From NCBI GenBank assembly GCA_012295275.1, contig CM022673.1, positions 10,418,288 to 10,482,287 on the forward strand: 64,000 nucleotides of DNA, in the 5' to 3' direction. Shown piece after piece: positions 35,703 to 48,519 of this stretch. The notes under the pieces were generated by a model. That model was given only the letters and a program-made list of their open reading frames with translations. It made no database searches and was not told the DNA's origin. Made by a program: the position numbers and the translations under genes. This DNA comes from Chrysomallon squamiferum (lineage: Eukaryota > Mollusca > Gastropoda > Neomphalida > Peltospiridae). The first letter of the stretch is position 1. Every line of letters starts with the position of its first letter.

Positions 35703-36335
35703 ATAGTGGTATCTTGACTTACGAGTTTAATTCATTCCGTGACTGAGCTCGTAACTCAGTTTGCTCGTATATCAACTAAATTAAGTGAAAAATCATTAAT
35801 CCGTTCCAGCCCCCTTAGAACCACCGCAATTTTTTGTAATGTATTTTCACATAAGAAAATTCTGTGTATAAATGACAAATATTGTATAAAAAAACAAAAT
35901 AAAAGAGAATGAAAAGTATACAGGGTTAGGGTTTCTCCATCTTTTCATGGCCAGAGGTCCGCAGCTTAGAAACTGTTTTAACGCCTTTGGCTGGAGTTAT
36001 ATAGCCTTTATCGACTCCTTCTGCAGTATGTAAAGGTACTACATTCGTACTGTCTAGCCATGTTCACTACTCGCTCACCTCGCTCATGTTTTTTTTTTAT
36101 GATTTCATGCTTTAATTCAATGGACATCATCCGCTTCTTCTCACCACTGACCTTTGAACTCACTGTCTTAGGATCCATTGCCAGAAAAAATAAATTTGGT
36201 AAAATACTGTACAAAACGTAACTCGGATTTTGGCTCGCAACTTAAAGCAAAAAACCAACCAAGGCGACTGCTCGTATCTCGGAAAACTCGTAAGTTGGAG
36301 AATTCGTACTTTGTTTTCGGTCTCTTGGTTTTCAA
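35703..36335 (-). mobile_element. Decayed Tigger-like (Tc1/mariner superfamily) DNA transposon fragment
   Basis: The left end reads TAGTGGTATCTTGACTTACG then AG and is rich in CTCGTA words. The right part reads as related inverted sequence (ACTCGTAAGTTGGAG, GCTCGTATCTCGG). Between them the minus strand encodes the N-terminus of a Tigger/CENP-B-type transposase. The element is only about 630 bp and lacks the catalytic DDE region, so it cannot move itself. Confidence 0.8.
35930..36178 (-). pseudogene. Tigger-type transposase N-terminal fragment (broken)
   Basis: The frame opens MDPKTVSSKVSGEKKRMMSI then ELKHEIIKKKHERGERVVNM and ARQYE. This is the CENP-B/Pipsqueak-type helix-turn-helix seen at the start of Tigger transposases, which binds the element ends. 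A small deletion after ARQYECSTFTYC breaks the frame. The homologous sequence resumes in another frame (ITPAKGVKTVSKLRTSGHEK) and stops. No DDE catalytic domain remains. Confidence 0.8.
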
Positions 36336-39300
36336 ACTTGCATTATTGTCATCTTTCTGTTAATATAAATGTTTGGAAAATCGAAATAAACCAATATTAA
36401 AAATATAAATGCCTTCATTTGATGATTCTGTAACTTGTAATAATTTTGGAATTAAAACAGAATTCCCTGCTGAATGACAACACAAACTGACCAGTACCCC
36501 ATAACAGCTCAGTCTATAAAAAACAAAGTTTCGTGTCTGATTAGGGGAAGGTCTTAAAGACTAAAGTCATATGGCTATATATTGAGCTTTGGCCAACAAT
36601 AGTGAGGTGACTGAAAATTTAAAATTTTGATATTTTGTTGCAAATGATTTATATATAGAAATATACCTAATCTCACCCATCCAGTGATGCAACATATATC
36701 AATTTTAAGGTGTATTTAGAACATATCACTGGAACTAAATGTGAATGCAAAACAAAGCTTGAGGAGTCAGGAGAATGAAAATGTCACATACATGAAAAAA
36801 TAAATGTCTTGAGTCCAAGAGAGTCCAATAATTTGTAACAGAAGTAATCTTCAACTGGACAATCTGAAATGAAAATGTCATTCATTTATTAACAATTACA
36901 TTAAAGCATTCCAAACTCTTTTGACCTTCAACCCTTCATGTAAAAGGACATTCAACAGTAAAAGGCATCAACAATACCAAAGTATCTGTTTTGCCAATTG
37001 CAAGGGAAAATAAATCAGAATTTGGTGAATATATTATTTCAAACCTTGAAACCTTGTCAGTCATAAAAGTGGCTTCCCAAGAATTGTTGGTGTCACAAAA
37101 GTACATTAACATCACAGCCCCAGATAAAAATAATGTAAATTTCCTTTCAGTTATTTTTCAGTTTAATCATCCTAACAGAAAGAATATTCAAATTCTTGAA
37201 AATCTGATTGTTTGGTTATTTTTTATTATTTTAACATTTTGCCCTTAGTTTTTAGACAATCCTCAAAACATGATGTGGCAGATGAGTGACAGCCCAAACT
37301 GCTGATAGCTTTAGTCTACCCTGTAATCAAAGTAATTCATCAGAGCTGTTAAGGTCAACTCACAGCAGAAGGTTTGGATGTAAAGTTAATATCACAGTAA
37401 AAATTGCCATGTTAGTATTTTTCTTGACTGAAGTAACAGAGCCTTCTTGTGGCTTTTCCATAAAGATTAAAAAATAAAACAAACACATATTACAATTTAA
37501 CATACATTTTATTTACATGACTGAGACAGGCATATTGAAAGCATGCACTGAAAAAACTAAAATTTTCAAAATATTTAAATAAAAATGTACCAGTCTCTGA
37601 AGACTCATTATAAAATTTTTGACAGATTGTAGAAAAACAGAAATAAAAATATTGACATTCACTCAGTTTAAAAAATCAGTCAAAGCTCACAATTAGTTTT
37701 TTTGTTTGTTCATATTCTTATTATATGTTATCATTTATTTAACATAAAAAGGTAAATAAATTTTAAAACAATTAAAAACATACTTAAAATGATATAAAAA
37801 ATGCTGAACTGTTTTTCAATGCTGTTGATTCTGTTTCTGTATTATTTTTTCTCAATTATTGATTTCCAAATGCTGATAGTATCAATTTATTCTGCATAAT
37901 TTAAAAAATTCCTAATTTTCCTAATGCTTTTATTATATAAAAAAATAATCCAATGTTTTTGGTGTTAATTTATCATATACATGTATTGAAATTTTAAAAT
38001 TTTCCAATGTTGCTGGTGCAAATTTATGATTACAATTTTATGTTAAGAAATTCTTATAAAATGAGTGTGTAAGAGACTGCTGATAATTGAAGGAAGAACA
38101 TTTTTTTTACCTTATATAAGATAAACAGTTAGATAAACAATTAGAGTATATTTTATGCTTCCAAAGAGCACAAACATTAGTAGGTCTAACTGACCCTAAA
38201 ATCCAGCAGTGTTCACATTTTACAAAAACCTCTGTCTCAGAGGCTTTTTAAAAAAATGGAATCTTATATGGTGATATACACTGTTTTAGTTCAAACTGAT
38301 AGCAAAAAAACATCTCTTACTTCAAGATTTAGCTGCAGTGAAATGCTTTTAGCACAGAAATTACTATGCTTGTCAGTGCTATACATTATGCTTTAAATAG
38401 GAATATTGGGAAAAAATGTATTTAGCTAATATTAGTAGATCATTTGTCTTTGTCCAGATTTATATACAGAAATATTAATAATAATGATGATGATGGTGAT
38501 TATGATAATGATAACTGTAACAGTAACTATAATAATAATAATAATAATAAAATGTATTATTACTAAATTTGTTCTTAACAAAGTTTCTTTTTATTGTAAC
38601 TATGTATTTGATAAACAAAACAATCTGTGTAACTTAACTATAATTTATTTTGAGATAAAAATACATCAGCAGCAGATGAAATTTTAACTTGTAGCCAATT
38701 TACAACTTTTTTTTATAATTTTGTCTCAATTTAAAATAAAAAAGATAAAACCTTAAAATTTTAATTATTCATGATAAACTTATTTGAACATTAAAAAGAC
38801 TAAAATAATAACATTTATAAATATTAAAAAATTAAAAACTGCAGATTTAAGAAAATTACAGGTGTAGAAAAAGCAGATATTTTAAAATTTAATAAATTAA
38901 AAACATACTTTGTTCCCGTGGTGTGTGTATATAAATATATATATATATATATAAGTTAAACACATCACTGATTCTAACTGTGCACATTACTATTCATGAT
39001 AAACAAACTTACAGTACAATATGTACAACTTACACACAGCCATCTTCCTATTATTTTGGAAATTATGTTTATTATTATTTTTAAAAAGGGAAGACAAGAA
39101 ATAAATAAAAAAAAATAATTGGAAATATACAATAAAACACTTTGGTAACATGAAAGCATTTATTATAAATTAATTTTTGTTTTTCTAAATTAATTTTATT
39201 GGTATGATTTTTTAAAACACCAAGAATATAAAATTCTGGGAAAAAAAATATGAACAAAAATGCATAATAAAAGAAACTTGATTAATATACTAATCTGCTA

Positions 39301-40457
39301 GGAGGGAAACAATAAACGTTACTTATTTATTAAGTGCAATATCTTGTCTAAATTTCACATTACATATTCATAAAATGATGTAAAGCTTTATAGTTATATG
39401 CTAAATAGATATTAAGTTTTTAATTTTATGTTATAAAAAAAAAAAATAATAATAAAAAAAAAATCTTAACTAGAGACAAAAGATGTATCATCTCAAAACT
39501 ATCAAATTTGTAGTTAGTACCTTCCAATTCTGATAGAAAAAAAAGATTATCTCACTAATGGATTTACATTATAAACCATAAATCAATATAGAATTTACTA
39601 ATAATGGTCAGAGACAATAACAAGTACATTTTTTCAGTCTTCTTGGTAATGCTGTGATGTACAGCAACATGATAAGGCACAGCTGGTTCACAAAACAGTC
39701 ACGTTGTTGTAAAATAGTTTATATTTGTTGACAAACTACAGTATTTAATATACAGAAATGCAGCAGGTAAGTTGTGTAAAAAAGTGTATAAAAATAATTT
39801 TCTGCTCAAAAATCTCACGAGGATTTTTAAAAGAATTGTTAAGATTTTTTTTTAAGGCAAGATAAGTGTCACAACCTGTGGAAAAACGGTAGTTTAAATT
39901 TTTATTTTCAAAAATGTGAGCAAATTGTTAGTTAAATCATAAACAGCAGAAATATGTTAATAAATTTTGTTTGTTATTAATTTTAAAATGTCAAGAAATT
40001 ATCATTGTTAGCAACAAATTAAGTATTTTGCTTTTAAATTTGAAAATTATTAAAATACTCATTTAAAAAAAATTTGATTTTTTTTTACATGATTTTGTTT
40101 TAAACCTTAAAAGAATTAAGGAAATATATAAGGATAGTTAAATAATTAAAACAATATATTTCCTTTTTGAAAAGCAATACTAAGTATGCAGAAATAAACT
40201 ATATTTTTAGTTAAATTGTAAAGTGAAAGCATTCAAACACATGTAGTACTATTAAGAAATCTTTTTTCCCCTATTATCAGAAAATAATAAATAAAAAAAT
40301 AAAAATAATTAAAGACACAAAAGTAGTTTAATTTTCAAATATACAGTAATCATTATAATTGGCAGCAGTGATTTGATGCAAGGCTATTTCAAAAATACAT
40401 TTGATATAAAATTATTGTAAAAATATTAACTGTACACTTTAAATTTCTTTACAATCA

Positions 40458-40497
<40 letters not shown>

Positions 40498-40939
40498 AAA
40501 TAAAAATAATAATAATGATGAAAAAAAGAGAATTTTTTTTTTTTCACTTTGTATCTGATAGGAAGCCCTGTGTTGTATATGGAGAAAATATATTTACATA
40601 AACCACAACATCCACACAAGAAACATATCTACCTGTCATTGGTAGATATAAATCATTATGAATCTACATTGCATACAACAATGATCTTTCAAATCATTAT
40701 AGACAAAATATTGTTGGAAGAATATAAATATTGCATTATATATTATATACAGTGTTAAGTTAATTTATCTGATTTTAGTATATTTAATTTATTTCTTTCA
40801 AGGTATAAATGCATTTTTAATATTAATTTATTAATTGTTTATGTTTAACTAAGCGTTAGTGTGTTTAATGTAGATTTTAGGCTTTAAACATTTTTTCTTT
40901 TTTTTACTTCATATAAAGCCTTAGATAATTTTCTAACAA

Positions 40940-40991
<52 letters not shown>

Positions 40992-41907
40992 TGTTAGGTT
41001 TATTTTCATTATGGTATAATTATTTTGGTGCAGTTAAACTGCATCTAGTCATTATATTAGACATTTAATGCACTTCATTTTGCTTTCGGTAAATAAATAT
41101 ATATATACTGTCAGTGTCTGCAACATCTCTTTGTGGAAGGATATCCTTTCATAAACTTTTCTTCATAAGAATACCAAAAATATGTATTTTAAAATATTGA
41201 ACTGTCTGTCCATTTTTATTTTTAAACTTTATTAAAGCAATTGATTTTTGTTCTCTTCATTTTATTATTTACAGTATGAAAGGTGATTTATATACAAAAT
41301 TTTACAATTTGTCTATGATATAAAAATAATGACCTCACAGATATATATATAACGTTCAGTGATTTATCCCATTCTAACTCAAAATGAACTGGATTCACTA
41401 ATATGTAAGACTAGGCCCCACAGGCTAAAATTGGTTTTCTAAAAGCAAATATAATTTTTAAATGAAATTTTGTTGTGATAAATGTCTAATCTGTGATAAA
41501 TGTCTAAAAAAAAATAAAAAAAAAAAAAAAATTAAAAAAATTAAAAAATAAATATATTAAAATGAAAAATTAATATTATCAGAAAAGTATGGGCTCTTTA
41601 ATTAGTTAAAAATTTATTTGAAAATAAAATGTTTTAAAAATAAAATACTGATTAAGTAGAACAAAGAGAAAACAGGAAACAGTAATTCTACCTTCCTGAG
41701 AAAATTAACAAACACAAACAAAACCAATTTTAAAAATTCTCCCTTAATTCAAATTCTGTTTCATAAAAATAAAATAGTCAACGTAGTTCTTCTGTTTTTG
41801 TCATCTCCACAAATCGTAATTTTAAGTTTGAAATTTTCCATTCACACTTCAGTTCACCGAGTTATCTCCCTTGAAACATTCACAGAACTTTGAGTGATTT
41901 GGTGATG
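36336..41907. other. Intergenic region and liprin-beta 3' untranslated region
   Basis: No further gene is recognised. The part next to 41,907 should be the liprin-beta 3' UTR; AATAAA on the minus strand at 41,613-41,618, about 290 bases past the stop, is a candidate poly(A) signal among many in this AT-rich DNA. A 37-base A run lies at 40,459-40,495 and an ATT tract at 40,941-40,990. The plus-strand frames at 36,991-37,248 and 37,286-37,477 match nothing that I know. Confidence 0.45.
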
Positions 41908-42975
41908 TCAGACATTAGATGTTTGACAACTGTCTAGAAATCTTTCTTGTGCCAGCATATTCTGTCATAAAAAAATAAAATATTAAAATAAAAATATGTC
42001 TGTCTGTGTGTGGGTTTGTGTGTTTATGGCTTATTTCGTAACTTGAACAATTGTGAAGTATATTTCAAAGGGACAATATCTTTTTGAAAAATGACTGGTT
42101 AGCAAACAGTGTATTTTGATTACGAATTGCTTCTTGCTCTTTTATCTGATTAAAGACAAAAGCATTCTGACTTAATAAATTTATAAATTTAAAAAATATA
42201 TCCTACGACAAACAATGTTAATATATATATATTAAGAAAAATCTCAACAACTGAATATTAAATAAATTTAAGACCAATATTAAAAGTTAAAATTCAGATG
42301 AAATACAAATGAAATAATATTGTTTGTAGATATTATAAATGTATGCACTCATAAAGACAGACATTTGTTTTAAATTTATTTAGTTTAATGATAAAATTAA
42401 AGTTATCAATAAACTATCTTTCACTTACTGTTAATGAATTTATTTCCTTTGAAAAGGCACCAATCTCCTTTGCACCAACTTGACCTCTCTAAAGGGGAAA
42501 AAAAAAATGAAAATAAATAAATAAAAATTCTAATACAACAACAATGAAAAGTCTGAATAACACTAAAACTTTGTGTCAAATGATTATTATACCTGTTTTC
42601 TTTTTATTTATGTTTAAAATTTACCAGCATGTTTTATTAACCCTAGAAAGTGCTGAATTTCAATTTCCTTTTCGTTAATGTTTAAAGTTGATCAATTAAT
42701 ACCTGAAAATCATTTTTAACTTGGGAATAACATGCAGTGACATGGTCAGCCTGTTATGTAAAATAGCAAAACTGTGTGTTTGTAGAAAAACTGGACAACA
42801 GTGACATTGTGGTGTTTTGATTTACCTTTGGGTCATGTTTTCCATTAGCTGTTACACCATTGCCGTTAACATGACAGTCCTTACTGGAAGACAAAACATC
42901 AAGAGGACAGATGAAGCCATCTGCCTCTGTCTCAGATTTACTACGTTTGTGTCCGAAAATTCCAAATTTTCCTCT
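41908..42975 (-). CDS. PPFIBP1: Liprin-beta C-terminal exons ending in Ser-Asn-Val
   Basis: Exon 42826-42975 (RGKFGIFGHKRSKSETEADG and on) matches the FGNLRKKK-type segment. Exon 42429-42488 gives RGQVGAKEIGAFSKEINSLT. The last exon, 41908-41961, gives NMLAQERFLDSCQTSNV-stop. Vertebrate liprin-beta-1 also has IGAFSEGINNLTHML followed by a terminal DSNV. The ending fits a class I PDZ ligand (Ser-x-hydrophobic), so PDZ binding is possible but inferred. Confidence 0.92.
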
Positions 42976-44453
42976 CTGAAAAAAAAATAAATAAATAAAA
43001 TAATGAAATGAAATAAAGGAATGAAATAAAGGAATGAAATGAAATGAAATGAAAATAAAAATGAATTTAAAAGTAATAATAACAGTAAGTTAATAAATAT
43101 TTAAATACAAGGACATAACACCATCCTGGATATTTTTAAAATGAATACTTTGTAAGGTGATACTGTCAATGAGATTATTTAATATATATTTCTATATTTT
43201 TTAAACTGAACCTTTATTTTGCTGTTTGGCAACAAGGGAACGTAGGTTGGGGAAGCCTCAAACTCTCTCTTTCTCTGTTGTGTTTCCTGACCAATGAGGC
43301 CGACAAAGTGTGTGCTGAGGTGTCGTCGTAGCAACGTCTTGTTGGATGGGATGGACAACAACTGTGCAAACAGTTCTGCATTGAACCTGTGTTCTAGCAC
43401 CTGAAAATGATTTTTTTTTTTTTAAATTCAGTTTAAATGTGGATTTATTTTTAAAAAGATGTAATTTAAACACTTTTTAAAAAAAATATTAAACTGATGA
43501 ACAGGTTGTTTCATATAAAGCCTATTATTTATGTATGTGCACCAAACTGCATCGATGTTTTATGTAGCATAATATAACAAATAATTTTAATATCAAAAAT
43601 TTCTACAATACAATGATTCAACAAACTAAGATCTTGTTATTATTAAACTATTTTCAAGAACAATAAAGTTACATTTCATACTATATTTTCTCACTCTTGT
43701 AATCCAAATAGAAAGAGATACTAATAAATATATTATCTCAAATACACACCAGACACAGCTTCACAAAAGAAAGTCTCACCCACACCCATTCATGCACATC
43801 GTCATCTACATCCCCTAACACTGACACACAGACACACCCACACAACACACAAACCCAAACACACATACACATATACCCACTCCTCCCAGAACACATCTAT
43901 CTACAGCCATCCAACCAACTCATACATGAACACACACACAACCACCCACACACACACACACACACACAGTATTTATCACATACCATCAGTGCCCCATGAA
44001 CTCCACTGCCTCTCAAGTTGGGTGCATACTCTGACAGATCAATAGTTCTCAACCATTCCATGACCCGATGGTTTGTCCACAACACAACACTGCCTGGAAT
44101 ATTCTGCAGAGACCCCTAGGGGAAATAATCAGTTAATAATTATCTACGGTTTTTGGTTGTAAAAATTAAAAATTTAAATAATTGGCTTATTAATATTTAA
44201 AGAATTACCTTAATTTAATATTATTTTAATCTGAATATATGAATAAATCAATAATTTTCTTGATAACATCTCAAACAACTTTTTTTTATTAAATTATTAA
44301 ACATATTTTAATATTTTAATGATTAGAATGCAAAGGTAAGTGTGTGAATACTTTTTTAATAATTTTTTTTAATTCTTTATCCAGAAATAGGAATGCATAT
44401 ATCACAGCATTATACTGATAAACTATTGAATTTAGTCATTGTCAGTAACTAAA

Positions 44454-44514
<61 letters not shown>

Positions 44515-44959
44515 ATAAACATAAAACAAAAATAATTAAGTAATAGTAATAATAATAATATTAATTTTGATTGTAATAGTAGTTATAGCAGTAACAACAA
44601 CAACAACATCTAAAGCAATAAAATCACTAACAAATTTTGCCAGTTTTAACAGTAACTTTCTATTATGACAATCAGTGTTGTGGGCTACAGACCCAGTGCC
44701 TGTTCTAACTATTGGACTGCTCGTTTAACCTGAGTGCACTCACCTCTTCTGGCGACGGTCTTCGTTTGAGGCACTGAGGGTTAAAGCCGTTAACTCTTAA
44801 TACTTGTATCCCTCGCTTCAAACTGATGTGATGTAGTTCATTTGTCACACGCAGAGAGAGCAGATCTTCCTGTTAAAGAAATGTTTTGAGGAAATATAAG
44901 CTGATACTTCTAAAAAAATAATTTTCTGGTTTCTTTTAGCTGTCTACTTCTTCTTTTTG

Positions 44960-44992
<33 letters not shown>

Positions 44993-47900
44993 GTATTAAT
45001 AGTAATAGCTGTAATATTAATATTAGCATGAGTACTAATAACAATAATATAAATAATGATGATGATGGTGGTAATAGCAGTAGTAATAGTAGAAGCAGTA
45101 GAAGAGTAGTGTTAGTAATAATAAAAATGAGGATGATAATGATGATGATGATAACAGTTATACAATAGCAATAATAACAAATAGAAACACAAAACTTTTG
45201 ATAAACAGTTAAAAAATGTCCAAAAATAACCCCACATTACTAATAAAGCATACTTAAATCCCTAAAAATGCAACCTTGAACAATGAATAATAAAGTAAAC
45301 CAAGGTCCAATTATTCGTTTATTATTATTTATTTGGTAAATCTGAATTTTTCCAAAATTCTCATTTTTTTAATTGTTATTTATTAAAAAAAACAAAAAAA
45401 AACATTGTTATCACTAGATGTTTAACTTTTGAAGCAATAACCAGTAAATATAAGATGAAGTAATAAACGTACCACTGTCATAAAATGAAGCATCCGTCCA
45501 TCCACTCTAGCATCATAGAATGCATCCTTGTACTGAGGAAGCCCAATATCATCAAGCCATCCTGTAAATAACAAGTTTTTAAATTAATCTTTATTTTCTG
45601 TACTTGTGATTTCGAGAAAACAAGAAATATAAATTTTATTATTAACAGTCAACTAATTTTTATTTTTCTTTTTATTTTCTGTACTTGTGATTTCCTGAAA
45701 ACAAGAAATAAATATTTTGTTATTAACAGTCAATTAATTTTTATTTTCTGTACTTGTGAACAAGAAATAAACATTAGCATATTAACTATCAATTCATAAC
45801 TATCTTTTGTACTGGCTAACATTTCAGATTAATCTGTTCATAACTATCTTTTGTACTGGCTATTTCAGAATCTGTTATCGTGTGTTACAAATATTGAAAT
45901 AAGAACAACTTGCTTTAAAAAATCAACAACAAAAAAACTATATATATATATATATATAAAATAATATTTACTGTGAAACACTTTCAGATTCTTATTTAGA
46001 ATATATTCATTCACAAAACTACATAATTATTATTACATTTGAATGGATATGTAAATTTTAATATTTGAATATGAAATTTTATATTTCTATCCAATACTCT
46101 TCAGTTTTTAAAAGTACCCAGACAGTGAAAATGTGTGATGTTATTTATGATATCAAACTATTTATTAAAAAGACTCACTGGTCACCCAGTTATGATCCAG
46201 CTCTGCAAACCTGTCTCCTGTTTCTAACCCTATCACTTGTAAAGCAAGCTGCAATTTTTTCCGATGAATAGCATTCTTCATACCTAACTCCTGAAACAGC
46301 GAAAGGGTTAAATGTGCATTTTGAAACATTTCATTACAGTAAGGCTGACATGGTTAAACAGGCAAAACAAAGGAAGACAATTTTTTAAATTACTGAATTA
46401 CTGCAAAGTGATTTATTCAAAAATTAAAAGCAAATATGTCTGTTTTTAAGATAAATTTTAACTGCAAAATTTCAAATAAAACAATATTTGCTTAATGACA
46501 TCTCAAGGTATTTTAATATCAACGATAAATTCTTGCCAGGTATATGTTTTAATAATTTATTATATGGATATCTCTTGAGAGAAAGAATTTTGCTGCTATT
46601 TAATGGGTTATTGTTAACAATTTAAACACAAATTATCTTTTGCATTACATGCATCAATAGCCTTAAAATTAGCTAAATGTTATCCTCAGGTTAACTTAAA
46701 AATGAAATTATACAGAATGAAAATATTGCTCTTTTTTTTACCTTTTCAAGATCCTGAGTTGATGCTCTAAGTAGCTGTTCCCCATTTCTCACCCAGCGCT
46801 TGCAGTCAACCAGGTACATGTTCAGACCAATGGCATTCATCCAGGCTGTCACTCTGTCGCCATCCCATCTAGCAAACGGTATGTCGAGATCACTGGAAAA
46901 CAAAGAAATGTAGTTCATATAATATGTAGAATGTGTCAAAAATAATGTTCTACCTTTAATTTGTTTAGTTTGTTTAATTTGGATTAAAATAACAATAATA
47001 ATTTAAAAAAAAAAAAATAATAATAATATAAAATATAATAAAAAAGATGAAATAAAATAAAATAAAAATAGAAGAAGAACAAAATAATAAGAAAATAAAA
47101 TAAATTATTTGTTCAAATTGTTGTAACTGAACATCCTATTCATATGAACAGAACAGAATGTTTTAAGTTATATTTCGTCTAAAATTAACAAAACACAAGG
47201 AACACAATTAACAAATTCCTTGTGCAGCTAACAGCTTATGTATTTTATCATCATATACTGCCTTTTACTCTTTATACTTCTGATCCTACCAAGACAATTT
47301 TCCAATTCATCTAGTATTGAAAATACTAACCCTTTCGAGATTATCATCAAATACTGGCACATTAGAACACAAGAAAACAGTTGTTAATATTTCTAAAAAT
47401 TATTAGATTTATTATTTTAAAATATTATTTCTGTATTTCTGATTTAAAAAAAGACTATTTCTGTAATACATGATATCAAAAAATTTGTTTCTACATTTAT
47501 GATTTTAAAAAAAGAGTATTTCTGTAATTATGATTTCAATAAATATACTTCTATATAATAAAACCCCAACCAAACCTGCACCAAGCTGGTTAATGTTTTT
47601 AAAAAGATTTTATCTGAACTCAACTCACCCTCCACCTTTGACATCTCGGGACCAGCCTAACCTAGCCGTAGCTGTAGCTCTCACCCCACCCCTCCTGAAC
47701 TCTTCCGGTCGGTCTCCGTCAAAATCCTGTGAACTGCTTCTTTTTAATCTGATGTAAGAAATAAAGTAAATATCTATGTATTAATGTAATTCAATAGGAT
47801 TTGTAAAGTACCTCGCTTTTTTAATTCAGATTAAAAGTATTAAGTAACTTGTGTGTGTGTGTATCACTCAGATACAGGTATGTTATATATGCTGAGCTTA

Positions 47901-48213
47901 TTTACCATATTTATTTAGAGATAAACTCGTACATGTTCAGTTCAGTTCAATGTTCAGTATGAAATTGGGACCAACTTCATGAACAAGCCCAAAATCATAT
48001 ATTCTGTTTATATTTACTTTTATTAGTTTTTCATTATAAAGCATATGAGGCATATTACAGAATGCAGATTCACCAATGGTATACAAATTTTCACCCTTTA
48101 CTAAGTAAACCCAAAAAAATAATCAGTTTAGATTTATTCCTATATTACTTTAAATGTACTATATGCTGTTATTCCTGATCAAATAAAATATATATGTATA
48201 TATTCAGTTATAC

Positions 48214-48251
<38 letters not shown>

Positions 48252-48488
48252 AAACCCACCAGCTTTTGTACTCACTTGCCAAAAAATCTCTTTATTCCTT
48301 TTTTCTTCTTTCCTTCATGACCAGCACTAGGTTGATGTCCCATGTGTAGCAGCCCATCCTCATCGTCTGTGACAACCTCGGTGTGAGCTGAAAATAGTAT
48401 TTATAATGAACAGATTTCTTCATAGTCCAGGAGCCATGTGCCAGCAATGTTAAAATGTGTTAGGAAAAAAACAAAACAAAACAAAACA

Positions 48489-48519
<31 letters not shown>

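Noticed and set aside
36991-37477. Two plus-strand ORFs of 85 and 63 codons
   Set aside because: No motif, no shared splice phase and no coding-like composition beyond the background.
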